Source of the DNA: Nocardioides mangrovicus
Lineage (GTDB): Bacteria > Actinomycetota > Actinomycetes > Propionibacteriales > Nocardioidaceae
Assembly: GCF_003674065.1 (NCBI RefSeq)
Contig: NZ_RDBE01000006.1
Span: forward strand, 1-64,000
Length of the DNA: 64,000 nucleotides
Direction: 5' to 3'
The notes under the pieces are model-generated. The model searched no databases, was not told the origin of the DNA, and saw nothing but the letters and a program-made list of their open reading frames with translations. This document shows, piece after piece, positions 28,807 to 37,339 of this stretch. Positions within the stretch are counted from its first letter, which is position 1. Each line of letters begins with the position of its first letter. Position numbers and translations under genes: made by a program.

Positions 28807-29468
28807 GAGGCGGTGAGGATGCGGGGCTCGTGCTCGTGCTCGGGTCTCACCTCCCCGTCGTCCCCCGGCAGCCACAGCGCGCGTCGTCGCTCGGGCCCGG
28901 CGCCGCGGCGCACCAAAACCTGGGTGCGCCGCGAGCGCAGCCGGCCCTCACCGTGCCCCGCCCCCAGCCACTGCGAGCCGGCCAGCCTCAGCTCGGCGTC
29001 GCAGCGCGGCCACTCCCCCCACACCACCAGCGCCGCCTCGCGGGTGCGCAGCCGCGCCGCCAGCCGGCTCACGGCGTGCGCGGAGACGCGGGGCGGCGGA
29101 CGCAGCACCACCAGCGCCGCCACCTCGACCAGCGCCGCGGTGACCTCGACCCAGTGCTCGGCGGCGTCGGGGACGACCAGGGTGCGGTCCAGGTCGAGGC
29201 CGAGGCCCGCGGCCGCCTCCAGCCCGGTGTCGCGGGTGTTGACCAGCGCCGTCCAGGCCCCCTCCCGCGAGGGCCCGGCCATGAGCAGGAAGGCCAGGCT
29301 GGCGGTGTCGACCCGGTAGGTGCCGCCCGCGCGCAGCCGGACGACGTCGGCCAGGGCCGGGTGGGTGGCCAGCTCGCGCCGGGCGGTGGGCTCGCCCAGC
29401 CGGCGCATCCGCTCGCGCAGCATCGCCACGGTGTGGGCGGTGGTGCTCTCGAGGGGCTGGGCGGTCAC
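28803..29468 (-). CDS. imuA': ImuA'-like mutasome protein
   Basis: About 221 residues, a RecA-like-fold remnant of the ImuA' type (LVVWGEWPRCDAELRLAG and VLVRRGAGP near the C-terminus). Needed with ImuB and DnaE2 for damage-induced mutagenesis in mycobacteria. GTG at 29468 is chosen because the promoter -10 GATCAT ends six bases upstream, implying a leaderless message; the longer frame upstream reads through the LexA box. First gene of the mutasome operon. Confidence 0.85.
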   Translation of the reverse strand: MTAQPLESTTAHTVAMLRERMRRLGEPTARRELATHPALADVVRLRAGGTYRVDTASLAFLLMAGPSREGAWTALVNTRDTGLEAAAGLGLDLDRTLVVPDAAEHWVEVTAALVEVAALVVLRPPPRVSAHAVSRLAARLRTREAALVVWGEWPRCDAELRLAGSQWLGAGHGEGRLRSRRTQVLVRRGAGPERRRALWLPGDDGEVRPEHEHEPRILTAS

Positions 29469-29474
29469 TTGACG

Positions 29475-29503
29475 ATGATCGAACACCTGTTCGATGTTGT
29501 CAA
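29475..29503 (-). promoter_or_regulatory. Promoter of the imuA'-imuB-dnaE2 operon
   Basis: Consensus TTGACA (complement of 29498-29503), 17-base spacer, then GATCAT (complement of 29475-29480); the GTG start follows after six bases. The LexA box fills the spacer, which would block RNA polymerase until SOS induction. Confidence 0.75.
29479..29494. promoter_or_regulatory. LexA (SOS) box of the mutasome operon
   Basis: TCGAACACCTGTTCGA, an almost perfect match to the actinobacterial LexA consensus TCGAAC-N4-GTTCGA, placed between the -35 and -10 of the imuA' promoter. Confidence 0.88.
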
Positions 29504-29560
29504 TCGGGTGGTCGCCCGATGCCCCGGGTTGGATCACGCACCGACGGGTAAGTGATCACC

Positions 29561-29830
29561 ATGGGCACCGGAAGCATCTTCAGCGCCATCCTCGCCGGCA
29601 TCGTCATCGGCATCCTCGGCCGTCTCATCATCCCCGGCCGGCAGGCGATCGGCTGGATCCTGACCTTCGTCCTCGGCCTCGTCGGCGCCTTCCTCGGCGG
29701 CTTCCTCGCCAAGGGGCTCAGCATCGACCGGTGGTGGGTGGTCCTGATCATCCAGGCCGTCGTCGCGGCGATCCTCGTCGCCGTCGTCGCCGGACCCTGG
29801 CGTGCGCGACACCACCGGTCGCAGGCCTGA
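29561..29830 (+). CDS. GlsB/YeaQ/YmgE-family small membrane protein
   Basis: 89 residues with three membrane helices rich in Gly, Ile and Val (ILAGIVIGILGRLIIPGRQ, FVLGLVGAFLGGFLA, then a final helix), the pattern of transglycosylase-associated/YeaQ stress proteins. ATG at 29561 is preferred over GTG at 29552. Divergent from the imu operon with only about 58 bases between the LexA box and its start, so the two promoters are close. Confidence 0.82.
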   Translation: MGTGSIFSAILAGIVIGILGRLIIPGRQAIGWILTFVLGLVGAFLGGFLAKGLSIDRWWVVLIIQAVVAAILVAVVAGPWRARHHRSQA

Positions 29831-29850
29831 GGAGCCGATCGGCGCCACCG

Positions 29851-30126
29851 CTAGGTCAACACCTGCTCGATGCGCTCGGCGTCAACCCACCCCTGCTGCA
29901 GGTGCGCCTCGTCCACGTCCACCGAGACGTCGGGCGCGGCCCAGACGACCCAGCCCTCCCAGCGTCCGCGGCCGTTCCTGCGAAACGACAGCAGGATGCC
30001 GGGCAGGCGGGGCCGGTCTGCGGCCTGCTGGAGTATCCAGACGTGCTCGCAGCGAGGGTGAGGACGACCGACCGCCAGCGGCGCGGCGACGTCCCCGATG
30101 CCGAACTTGTCTTCGCGTGGGCCCAC
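29851..30126 (-). CDS. LexA-controlled small protein, paralogue 2
   Basis: 91 residues of unrecognised family: CEHVWI, RPRLPGILLSFRR, RWEGWV and QQGWVDAERI match the 19431-19679 protein in the same order. GTG at 30126 has TATCCT ending seven bases upstream and a perfect GAAC-ACGT-GTTC LexA box overlapping the promoter. It is convergent with the YeaQ-like gene and lies 33 bases after the HhH-GPD gene on the same strand, but the SOS promoter indicates independent induction. Confidence 0.7.
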   Translation of the reverse strand: MGPREDKFGIGDVAAPLAVGRPHPRCEHVWILQQAADRPRLPGILLSFRRNGRGRWEGWVVWAAPDVSVDVDEAHLQQGWVDAERIEQVLT

Positions 30127-30137
30127 CTCGCCGAGGA

Positions 30138-30153
30138 TAGAACACGTGTTCGC
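30138..30153. promoter_or_regulatory. LexA (SOS) box of small paralogue 2
   Basis: GAACACGTGTTC at 30140-30151, a perfect 12-bp palindrome matching GAAC-N4-GTTC. On the minus strand it is followed directly by TATCCT (-10-like), the same arrangement as at 19690. Confidence 0.82.
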
Positions 30154-30159
30154 ACGAGG

Positions 30160-30723
30160 TCAGGTCGCCGAGGCCTTCATCGCCTTCTTGTGGTCGCGCA
30201 CCCGCTGCAGCGAGTCGGGGTCGACGACGTCGGCCACCGAGCGGTAGCCCTCCAGGGCGTAGTCGCCGACAGCCTTCTCCCAGCCCCCCGGACGCACGCC
30301 CGCCTGCTTGGCCACCAGCGCGGTGAAGATCTTTGCCTTCTGCCGGCCGAACCCCGGCAACGCCTCGACCCGCTCGACCAGGTCCGCACCCGAGGCGGCC
30401 TCGGTCCAGATCCGCTCCGCGTGCCCGCCGTACTGCTCGACCACGATCCGCGCGACGGCCTGCACCTTGGTCGCCATCGACCCCGGGAACCGGTGGATCG
30501 CCGGCGTCGTGCTCGCCATCGCGGCGAACTCCTCAGGGTCGGCCGCGGCGATGGCCGCCGGGTCGATCGTGCCGAAGCGGTCCAGGATCTTCGCCGGCCC
30601 CCGGAACGCGTGCTCCATGGGGTACTGCTGGTCCAGCAGCATGCCCAGCAGCAGCCCGAACGGCTCCTCGAGCGCCTGGTCGGCCTTCGGGTCGCCGGTG
30701 ATGTGGAAGGGCATGCCGGTCAT
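30160..30723 (-). CDS. HhH-GPD-type base-excision repair protein
   Basis: 187 residues. The helix-hairpin-helix motif VEALPGFGRQKAKIFTAL (residues 119-136) is clear and a glycosylase-type helical fold precedes it (LLLGMLLDQQYPMEHAF). Shorter than full Nth/AlkA enzymes. A single Asp near the HhH, needed for catalysis in the superfamily, cannot be assigned with certainty. Its end lies just before the LexA box of the next gene. Confidence 0.82.
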   Translation of the reverse strand: MTGMPFHITGDPKADQALEEPFGLLLGMLLDQQYPMEHAFRGPAKILDRFGTIDPAAIAAADPEEFAAMASTTPAIHRFPGSMATKVQAVARIVVEQYGGHAERIWTEAASGADLVERVEALPGFGRQKAKIFTALVAKQAGVRPGGWEKAVGDYALEGYRSVADVVDPDSLQRVRDHKKAMKASAT

Positions 30724-30818
30724 CGTCGCATTCGGACGTAGTTAAGGCTCCTTGAAATCGGACACACCTCGACGTCTCGGGCACAGGAGCGCCCTTTGCT
30801 ACGTCGCAATGCGAGGGC

Positions 30819-31112
30819 TCAGGAGAGCCGCTCGAGGAGGTGGATGGTCACCTCGTCGCCGGCCTGCTTGCCGATCCTCGCGCGCAGCTTCGCGGCCAGC
30901 GGCAGCTTGTGGGTGCCGTCACCGAGGGCCATGAAGGAGCTGGTGAACTCCTCGCCGTCGGCGCTCGCGCGGACCTTCACCAGGCCGCGGGTCCCGAAGA
31001 AGGTGGCCGAGTCGGGCATGACGGCGTACGTCCAGCCGCCCGGGGCGTCGCTCTTGAGCAGGACGCAGCTGAAGGTGCGGTCGAGCGGTGTCGGCGAGAT
31101 CGATGTGGTCAC
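30819..31112 (-). CDS. DUF1905 domain protein
   Basis: 97 residues with the beta-barrel pattern [40 protein letters not shown] and [14 protein letters not shown] found in DUF1905. Function unknown. GTG at 31112 has AGGAGG six bases upstream, so this start is firm. It overlaps the downstream part of the open frame of the next gene upstream by 194 bases. Confidence 0.8.
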   Translation of the reverse strand: MTTSISPTPLDRTFSCVLLKSDAPGGWTYAVMPDSATFFGTRGLVKVRASADGEEFTSSFMALGDGTHKLPLAAKLRARIGKQAGDEVTIHLLERLS

Positions 31113-31443
31113 GGAGCGCCTCCTGGTCGTTGCGATGACCAGACTGACCCGACTCGAGGGCGGGAGTCATCGCCGCGCGCGACTGCCGCCGCTGGGTGAG
31201 CGTCGCCGTGAGCAGCGCCTGGGAGCCGATGGCCATCCACACCAGGTTGCTCGCCGCCGAGGACCAGTTGCCGTGGCACGTCGCACTGAGGCCGAGCATC
31301 GCCGCACCGACGGCGTTGACGCCCTGGAAGGTGCGCGAGGTGGCGTCGAGACGACGTCGGGAGACCAGGGCGTAGGCGATGACGGTACCGACCGCGCCGA
31401 CCCAGCCCAGGGTCGAGGCGGCGACGAGCTCACTGCTGTTCAC
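30919..31443 (-). CDS. CBU_0592-like small membrane protein with abnormally long 3' extension
   Basis: The first 90 residues or so form three or four membrane helices ([53 protein letters not shown]) like CBU_0592-domain proteins. After about residue 95 the sequence becomes Arg/His/Pro-rich and shares DNA with the DUF1905 gene in another frame, so the extension to 30919 is probably not functional protein and may reflect a lost stop or an indel. GTG start at 31443; divergent from the LysR gene. Confidence 0.55.
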   Translation of the reverse strand: MNSSELVAASTLGWVGAVGTVIAYALVSRRRLDATSRTFQGVNAVGAAMLGLSATCHGNWSSAASNLVWMAIGSQALLTATLTQRRQSRAAMTPALESGQSGHRNDQEALRDHIDLADTARPHLQLRPAQERRPGRLDVRRHARLGHLLRDPRPGEGPRERRRRGVHQLLHGPR

Positions 31444-31515
31444 GTGGGCAATCGTCCCGATTCAGACCATCAAGCACAATTGAACTGACATGCATCAGGG
31501 ATTAACTTGTACTGA

Positions 31516-32439
31516 ATGCAGACCCTTGATCCGCGCCGGCTGGCGGTCCTGCTGGCCGTGCACCGCTACGGCGGCGTTCTCGCGGCCGCCGACGAGACCG
31601 ACGTCACGGCGTCGGCGGTGTCGCAGCAGATCTCCAAGCTGGAGTCCGAGGTCGGCGTCGCCGTGCTCGACCGACGCCCCGGCGGCGCGGTGCTCACCGA
31701 TGCCGGACGAGTGCTGGTGGAGACCGCCGAACGCATCGAGGCCGAGCTCACCGACGCCCGTCGGGCGATGGCGACACTGCTCGACGAGGTGACCGGGACC
31801 GTCGCGGTCGGCGGTTTCCAGAGCGTCATCCAGGCGGTGCTGGTGCCGCTGGCCACCGACCTCGCCGACCGGCTGCCGGGGCTGCGCGTGGTGATCCAGG
31901 ACATCGACCCCGAGGAGGGCATGCGGTCACTGCGCGATGGCACGCTCGACCTCCTGCTGCTGGAGGCCGACAGCCCGGTGGGGCGCTCGACGCCGCGGGG
32001 CATGCGCGACCTTACGGTGCTCGAGGACCCGTGGCTGCTGGCGCTGCCCCAGGGCCTGCCGGCCCCGACGTCGCTGGAGGACCTGGTGCACCAGACCTGG
32101 CTCGGCGTCGACCCGACGGCGGCCGCCCACAGCGCCACCGAGCGCGTGATGTCGCTGCTGCCGCATCGTCCCGACGTCGAGCACCAGCACAGCAACAGTG
32201 ACGTCGCCATCTCGATGGTCGGCGGCGGCCTAGGGATCGCGCTGCTGCCCTCGCTGGCGCTGCGCGGTGCGATCCGGCACGACGGTGTCCAGGCCGTCTC
32301 ACTGCCCGGTCTCGGCGCGCGCCAGCTGGTGGCACGACGCCGGCACACCCGGGCCGCGCCCCGTCGCGAGGTGATCGCCGTGCTCGACGAGATCGTCGCC
32401 GCAGCAGGGTCGCTGGAGCCGCTAGACGCGCTTGAATAG
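31516..32439 (+). CDS. LysR-family transcriptional regulator
   Basis: 307 residues: N-terminal winged helix (DPRRLAVLLAVHRYGGVLAA, SAVSQQISKLESEVG) and a periplasmic-binding-fold effector domain (VAVGGFQSVIQAVLVPLA; GGGLGIALLPSLAL). ATG at 31516. It is divergent from the small membrane gene, with ATGCAT and CAATTG palindromes in the 70-base gap that could be the LysR site, and it runs into the molybdopterin oxidoreductase gene four bases later, so it may control that pair. Confidence 0.9.
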   Translation: MQTLDPRRLAVLLAVHRYGGVLAAADETDVTASAVSQQISKLESEVGVAVLDRRPGGAVLTDAGRVLVETAERIEAELTDARRAMATLLDEVTGTVAVGGFQSVIQAVLVPLATDLADRLPGLRVVIQDIDPEEGMRSLRDGTLDLLLLEADSPVGRSTPRGMRDLTVLEDPWLLALPQGLPAPTSLEDLVHQTWLGVDPTAAAHSATERVMSLLPHRPDVEHQHSNSDVAISMVGGGLGIALLPSLALRGAIRHDGVQAVSLPGLGARQLVARRRHTRAAPRREVIAVLDEIVAAAGSLEPLDALE

Positions 32440-32443
32440 CACC

Positions 32444-33052
32444 ATGCCCGTCACCCGCGGCTTCTTCCGCAAGCGCCCCGAGGGACCGGCCGGGCGCCTG
32501 CCGCCCGGTCAGTACGACACCGGCAGCGGCTGGCCGGTGCTGACCGCAGAGGCGACCCCGCGCATCGAGCCCGAGACGTGGTCGATCACCGTCGACGGGC
32601 TCGTGGACCGGCCGACCACCTGGACCTGGGCCGACGCCCATCAGCTGCCGGCCTCGACCTACACCGGCGACATCCACTGCGTGACGACCTGGTCGAAGTT
32701 CGACGTCGCGTTCACCGGCGTGAGCGTCGATGTGCTGCTCGACGCCGCCGGCCCGCAGGTCGACGCCCGCTACGTGCTGGTGCACTCCAGCACCGGCTAC
32801 ACCACCAACCTGCCGCTGTCCGACCTCGTCGGTGGCCGGGCCTGGGTGGTCTGGGACTACGCGGGCCGGCCGCTCCCGGTCGAGCACGGCGGTCCGGTGC
32901 GGCTGCTGGTGCCGCACCTGTACTTCTGGAAGTCGGCCAAGTGGGTCTCGCGGCTCGAGCTGCTGGCAGAGGACCGGCCGGGGTTCTGGGAGCGCAACGG
33001 CTACCACGACCGCGGCGACCCCTGGCTCGAGCAGCGCTACCAGGGCGACTGA
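32444..33052 (+). CDS. Sulfite oxidase-like molybdopterin oxidoreductase (SUOX fold)
   Basis: 202 residues, the short catalytic-domain-only form. The molybdenum-ligating Cys79 is in DIHCVTTWSKFD, and FWKSAKWVSRLEL near the end is typical. No twin-arginine signal is seen, so it is probably cytosolic. ATG at 32444 is used; TTG at 32432 is possible. It overlaps the flavin reductase start as TGATG, forming a two-component oxidoreductase pair. Substrate unknown. Confidence 0.86.
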   Translation: MPVTRGFFRKRPEGPAGRLPPGQYDTGSGWPVLTAEATPRIEPETWSITVDGLVDRPTTWTWADAHQLPASTYTGDIHCVTTWSKFDVAFTGVSVDVLLDAAGPQVDARYVLVHSSTGYTTNLPLSDLVGGRAWVVWDYAGRPLPVEHGGPVRLLVPHLYFWKSAKWVSRLELLAEDRPGFWERNGYHDRGDPWLEQRYQGD

Positions 33053-33765
33053 TGGCCTCGATGGAGGACGTCGTCCCCACGGTCACCACCTGGTCGACGG
33101 GCAGGATCATCGAGAAGGAGCTGCCGAGGCCCGACCAGGTTCGGCTGCGGCTGCTGGTGGAGGACCGCCAGCACCACGCGCCCGGACAGCACTACGTGAT
33201 CCGGTTGCGCGCGCCCGACGACTACACCGCCCAACGCTCGTACTCGCTCGCCTCGGCCGACCACGAGCCACTGGTCGAGCTGCTGGTGGAGCGACTGCCG
33301 GGCGGGGAGGTCTCGGAGTTCCTGGCCGACGTCGCCGAGGTCGGCGACGTGCTGGAGGTGCGCGGGCCGATCGGGCGCTGGTTCGTCTGGGACAGGCGGA
33401 CGCCGTCGCTGGCCCTGGTGGGCGGGACCGGCGTCGTGCCCGCGATCTCCATGCTGCGCGCGGCTGCCCACCTGCGACGCCCGGACCTGTTGCGGGTGCT
33501 GGCCGTCGGCCGCGACCCGGCCTCGCTCCCCTACCGCGACGAGCTCGCCAGGTCCGGCGCCACGCTGCTCTACACCCGCCACGACGCCGGCGGCCGTGCC
33601 CACGGTGCGCCCACCGCCGAGGAGGTCCGGCCGCTGCTCGACGGCGTGGAACGGTTCTTCGTGTGCGGGTCACCGCGCTTCGCCACGCTGGCCGAGGGGC
33701 TGCTGGCCGAGTGCGGTGTCGAGCCGGGTGCGGTGCGAGTGGAGCAGTTCGGGGCGTCCGGCTGA
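33052..33765 (+). CDS. Ferredoxin-NADP reductase-like flavin oxidoreductase
   Basis: 237 residues. FAD-binding RSYSLASA (RxYS motif) and NAD(P)-binding VGGTGVVPAISML are followed by the C-terminal FVCGSPRF motif. No iron-sulfur domain. Its start is fused by TGATG with the molybdopterin protein, so it is the likely electron donor to it. A strong hairpin follows five bases after the stop. Confidence 0.87.
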   Translation: MASMEDVVPTVTTWSTGRIIEKELPRPDQVRLRLLVEDRQHHAPGQHYVIRLRAPDDYTAQRSYSLASADHEPLVELLVERLPGGEVSEFLADVAEVGDVLEVRGPIGRWFVWDRRTPSLALVGGTGVVPAISMLRAAAHLRRPDLLRVLAVGRDPASLPYRDELARSGATLLYTRHDAGGRAHGAPTAEEVRPLLDGVERFFVCGSPRFATLAEGLLAECGVEPGAVRVEQFGASG

Positions 33766-33769
33766 GCGG

Positions 33770-33803
33770 CGGGGGTTTTGCCGGGTGCCCGGCAAAACCC
33801 CCG
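33770..33803. terminator. Perfect 16-bp hairpin between convergent genes
   Basis: CGGGGGTTTTGCCGGG (33770-33785) pairs perfectly with 33788-33803 across a 2-base loop. Placed five bases past the reductase stop and 65 bases from the phospholipase D-like gene end; acts as a likely bidirectional terminator, or belongs to a palindrome repeat family. Confidence 0.7.
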
Positions 33804-33867
33804 GGAATTCGCTCCAGAATCGGTCGCGGGGACGAGTTTCATGACGTCGTCACCCGAGATGCCCGGT

Positions 33868-35454
33868 TCAGAACCTACGGCGGATCTTGAGGCGGCGCGG
33901 TCGGCCGTCGGGGTCGTGGATCAGCAGGTACTGGGGCAGCGCGAACAGTCGCTGGCGGCGGCTGAGCTCGGGCGGGCGCATCCGGCGCAGCCGTCCCGGC
34001 GGGCGCTCGCCCACCTGGCCGCCGTCGTGCCAGGCGTCCAGGGCCGCCGCGGCGTCGCGGTAGGCGCGGAACATCCCCGCCGGGCTCTCGCAGTCGGCCA
34101 TCGTCTCCAGCAGCGAGTCCTCGTCCACCTCGCGGTCGAGGTGCTCGGCGGCCAGGGTGAGGCGCAGCCGTCGCGGCAGCTCGCCCTCGGTGTCGACGAT
34201 GGCCGCCGACAGCTCGGAGTCGTGGGTCCACGAGCGCCGGTTGAAGTTGTCCGAGCCGATGGTGACCCACTGGTCGTCCACGTTGCAGGTCTTGGCGTGC
34301 ACGTAGACCGGGGTGCCGGCGTGGTTCTCGATGCCGTAGAACGCCACCCGGCCGGGCGCGGCGCGCAGCATGTCGAGCATCGCCCGGCGCCGGCCGAGCA
34401 GCTGCGGCGCGCGCGAGGAGCCCGCCTTGTCCGGATGCAGCGGCACGACCACGATCACCCGCAGCTCCGGCTCGCGGCGCAGCGCCTGGGTGAAGACGTC
34501 GCCGACGCGGTGGCCCCACAGGTACTGGTCCTCCACGTACACCAGGCCCTGCGCGCGAGTCAGCGCCTTGGAGTAGCCGCGCGCCACGCTGCGCTCGCCG
34601 CCGTCGGCGAACTCGTAGTCCAGCCCGACGCGCAGGTCGGGGTAGGTACGCAGCAGCTGGACGCTGTGGGTGCCGCCCTCCACCGCCGGCGGCGGGGGGT
34701 GCTGCTCGGGCAGCGGATCGGGCTCGCGGTCCAGGCGCAGCAGGTGGTCCTGGGTCCAGGAGATCGGGTTGCTCGAGAGCGGGGTCGGGTCCAGCCAGCG
34801 CTCACGGAACACCGTCTCGACGTCGTGGACCGCCGGGCCCTCGATGGCAGCCTGGATGTCGTGCCAGGGCGGGGTGTCGCCGTACTCCGAGGCCATCTCC
34901 AGCGCCTGCGGGTCGCCGTGGTGGTCGGCGTCGTCGCGCCGGGAGTGGCACAGGTCGATGCCGCCGACGAAGGCGATGTCGCGGCTGGGGTCGTCACGGT
35001 GGCGGATGACCACGAACTTCTGATGGTGCGAGCCACCGGTCCGCACGCGCATGTCCAGCAGGGCCTCCGCCCCGCGCGACTGCAGCTCGGCGCCGAGCCG
35101 GCGGTTCTCCCCCGCGGTGAAGCCGAGCCTCTCCCAGTGCGAGCGCCAGATCAGGCCGCGGACGTCGACACCTCGCTCGTCTGCGCTGGCCAGCACCTCG
35201 GCCACCTCGCTGCCGGGCTCGCCGGTCAGCCGTTCGTCGGCGTCGCCCTGCCAGTCCGTGAACAGCACCAGGTCGCCCTCGCGGGTCGCCTGCAGCCGTT
35301 CGTACAGCTCGGCGAAGTAGGTGGCGCCGTGCACCAGCGGCCGGACGCGGTTGCCCACCGACCATGCCTGGTCGTCGGGGTGGCGGTCGTCGAGACGGGT
35401 CGAGGGGTTGCCCCGTTCGGAGGCAGAGAGGAACCAGGCGGCGGGATCGGTCAC
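33868..35454 (-). CDS. Phospholipase D-family protein
   Basis: 528 residues with two HKD regions: HHQKFVVIRHRDD (residues near 147) and VHAKTCNVDDQWVTIGSDN (near 395). The second fits H-x-K-x4-D exactly; in the first the Asp is displaced, as often in this actinobacterial subfamily. No signal peptide, so probably cytosolic or membrane-associated; the C-terminus is very basic (RRLKIRRRF). Third gene of a usp-VOC-PLD operon; the GTG at 35454 is 10 bases past the VOC stop. Could be a cardiolipin synthase-like or phosphodiesterase enzyme. Confidence 0.85.
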   Translation of the reverse strand: MTDPAAWFLSASERGNPSTRLDDRHPDDQAWSVGNRVRPLVHGATYFAELYERLQATREGDLVLFTDWQGDADERLTGEPGSEVAEVLASADERGVDVRGLIWRSHWERLGFTAGENRRLGAELQSRGAEALLDMRVRTGGSHHQKFVVIRHRDDPSRDIAFVGGIDLCHSRRDDADHHGDPQALEMASEYGDTPPWHDIQAAIEGPAVHDVETVFRERWLDPTPLSSNPISWTQDHLLRLDREPDPLPEQHPPPPAVEGGTHSVQLLRTYPDLRVGLDYEFADGGERSVARGYSKALTRAQGLVYVEDQYLWGHRVGDVFTQALRREPELRVIVVVPLHPDKAGSSRAPQLLGRRRAMLDMLRAAPGRVAFYGIENHAGTPVYVHAKTCNVDDQWVTIGSDNFNRRSWTHDSELSAAIVDTEGELPRRLRLTLAAEHLDREVDEDSLLETMADCESPAGMFRAYRDAAAALDAWHDGGQVGERPPGRLRRMRPPELSRRQRLFALPQYLLIHDPDGRPRRLKIRRRF

Positions 35455-35464
35455 CGGACTGCGC

Positions 35465-36274
35465 TCACCATCCCTCGTGCGGGGTGAATTGGCTCAGCAC
35501 GAGCTCGGCGCCCTGCGGATCGCGGATGCTCGCGGTCCGGGTCCATTCCGACTCAGCTGTGGTGAGGACGGTGGCGCCCAACCGCTCGGCGCGTGCGGCG
35601 GCGTCGTCGCGGTCGGCGACCGCGAACGTGACCCGCCAACCCGTCGGACCTCCGTTGGCCACACTGACCGACCCGACGACGTCGGCGAACCCGGGCGGCG
35701 CACTCGCCTGTCGGGTGCGGATGCCGGGGTCGACGGTCGACTCGAGGTGATCGCCGTAGCCCGGCACCTCGATGGCCGTGCTCGGGCCGGGTTCGGCGAA
35801 GCGCCATCCGAACGCGGATCCGTAGAAGGCCCGGGCCGCCTCCGGGTCGGCGGTGTGGAGGTCGCTGAAGTTCCAGGCACCGGGCTCGTTGACCGCCTGC
35901 GCGCCCGGGCGGCGCCGGGCCTGCCAGAGGTGGAAGAGATGACCCTCGGGGTCGCGCGCGGACGCCGCCCGGCCACCGGGGCCGGCGTCCACCGGCTCGG
36001 CCTCGATCGTGGCCCCCAGCTCGCGCAGCCGGGCCGTCGTCTCGTCGGCGTCGTCGACCGCGACGAAGGTGTGCCACCGCGCCTGCGGCCCCGAGCCGAT
36101 CGCCGCGGCGTCACGCCCCCCGAGCGAGGCGATCAGGTAGCGGACAGCGGCGCCGGCCGGGGTGACCTCCTCGAAGGTCCATCCCAGCAGCTCGCCGTAG
36201 AAGGCGGCCCCGGCGGCAGCGTCGGGCTGCTCGACGTCGACCCAGCAGGGGACGCCGTGGGGGTACCGCCTCAT
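35465..36274 (-). CDS. VOC-family protein with two glyoxalase domains
   Basis: 269 residues: two tandem VOC modules, the first starting GVPCWVDVEQPDAAAGAAFYGELLGW and the second PGAWNFSDLHTADPEAARAFYGSAFGW (each quoted over about one strand-helix unit). Such two-module proteins bind small ligands or metals, and some are hydroxylases or resistance proteins; function unknown. ATG at 36274 overlaps the usp stop as ATGA. Confidence 0.82.
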   Translation of the reverse strand: MRRYPHGVPCWVDVEQPDAAAGAAFYGELLGWTFEEVTPAGAAVRYLIASLGGRDAAAIGSGPQARWHTFVAVDDADETTARLRELGATIEAEPVDAGPGGRAASARDPEGHLFHLWQARRRPGAQAVNEPGAWNFSDLHTADPEAARAFYGSAFGWRFAEPGPSTAIEVPGYGDHLESTVDPGIRTRQASAPPGFADVVGSVSVANGGPTGWRVTFAVADRDDAAARAERLGATVLTTAESEWTRTASIRDPQGAELVLSQFTPHEGW

Positions 36275-36669
36275 GCCTTGACGGCCAGCACCGGGCAGGA
36301 GGCGTCGAGCAGGATCCGCTGCGCGTTGCTGCCCAGGATCAGCTTTCCGACCGGCGTACGGCGGCGCAGGCCGATGACGATGAGGTCGGCCGCCACCTCC
36401 TCGGCGATCGAGATCAGGTCCTCGGCGGGCTCCAGACCACGCACGAAGTGCCGCACCTCGTGCTCGACCTCGGCGGCCTCCAGCTCGTGGCGGACGTCGT
36501 CGAGCAGGTGCTCGATGGAGTCGTTGTCCTCGCCGGTGAGCTCGCGGCCGCCCCGGTTGGAGTTCACCACCACGAGCCGCAGCCCGCGCAGGCGCGCCTC
36601 ATCGATGGCGCGCTGCAGCGCGGCCTTCCCCTCGGGCTTGGGGACGTAGCCCACGACGATCGCTCCCAC
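36271..36669 (-). CDS. Universal stress protein
   Basis: 132 residues of the UspA fold. VGAIVVGYVPKPEG opens the first strand and the ATP-binding motif G-x2-G-x9-G-S is approximated by GLRRRTPVGKLILGSNAQR before SCPVLAV. GTG at 36669. First gene of a three-gene operon (usp, VOC, PLD). Confidence 0.85.
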   Translation of the reverse strand: MGAIVVGYVPKPEGKAALQRAIDEARLRGLRLVVVNSNRGGRELTGEDNDSIEHLLDDVRHELEAAEVEHEVRHFVRGLEPAEDLISIAEEVAADLIVIGLRRRTPVGKLILGSNAQRILLDASCPVLAVKA

Positions 36670-36810
36670 ACCAGCCGCCTTCCCTCGTCCCTGCCGGATC
36701 CCTGACCGGACTACCGGCCGGACTCGTGCGCCCGAGGCTACAAGCAATGCACCGCCGGAGCCTGTGGACGACCGTTCGCACGGGCGGCGCCGACCCCGCA
36801 CGCTGGAGGC

Positions 36811-37293
36811 GTGGCCCTCGACGTCCCCGCCCCGCTGGCCGACCGACTGCAGGGCGAGGTGCGTCGCCTCAAGACCCAGGCGGGCCGGACCCGCTCCCTG
36901 CCCACCCTGCTCCACGTCGGCAGTCTCGGCTCCGAGCGGATCGTGCTGCCGGTCGCGGCGGTGCCCGACGACGCGGGGTCGCGAGCCGACGTGGTGACCC
37001 GGGCGCTGGATCGGCTGGCCGATCCGGTGCTGCGCTCGGTCTGGCTGACCCGCGGCGGCGTGCTGGTCGTCGGCGAGGCCGACCTGGCCTGGCGCGCGGC
37101 GGCCGAGGCCGGGTTCGCCCGGCACGGGGTGGCCGAGCCGGGACGATGGGCGTGTTTCGTGGTCACCCGCCACGGTTGGCTCGACGTCGGCGGCGGTGCC
37201 GTGCGCAGCTGGCCGCGGCTGCGGCCGGGACCCGAGCCGGCGCCCCTCGCACCGTCGCGCGACGAGGACCGCGTCTGGCGGGTCCTGCGGTGA
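36811..37293 (+). CDS. Hypothetical protein
   Basis: 160 residues, mixed alpha/beta, no signal or membrane segment. Contains VWLTRGGVLVVGEADLAW and WACFVVTRHGWLDVG. It ends with a charged tail. GTG at 36811 follows TGGAGGC closely. I do not recognise the family. Convergent with the GCS2-type ligase. Confidence 0.6.
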   Translation: MALDVPAPLADRLQGEVRRLKTQAGRTRSLPTLLHVGSLGSERIVLPVAAVPDDAGSRADVVTRALDRLADPVLRSVWLTRGGVLVVGEADLAWRAAAEAGFARHGVAEPGRWACFVVTRHGWLDVGGGAVRSWPRLRPGPEPAPLAPSRDEDRVWRVLR

Positions 37294-37339
37294 GCGGTCG
37301 GGCGGCGGCCGCTCGGTGCGTCGGCCCCGTCTCCGGCCG

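Noticed and set aside
27346-29319. 657-codon frame antisense to imuB/imuA'
   Set aside because: Shadow of the mutasome genes; no domain, no ribosome site.
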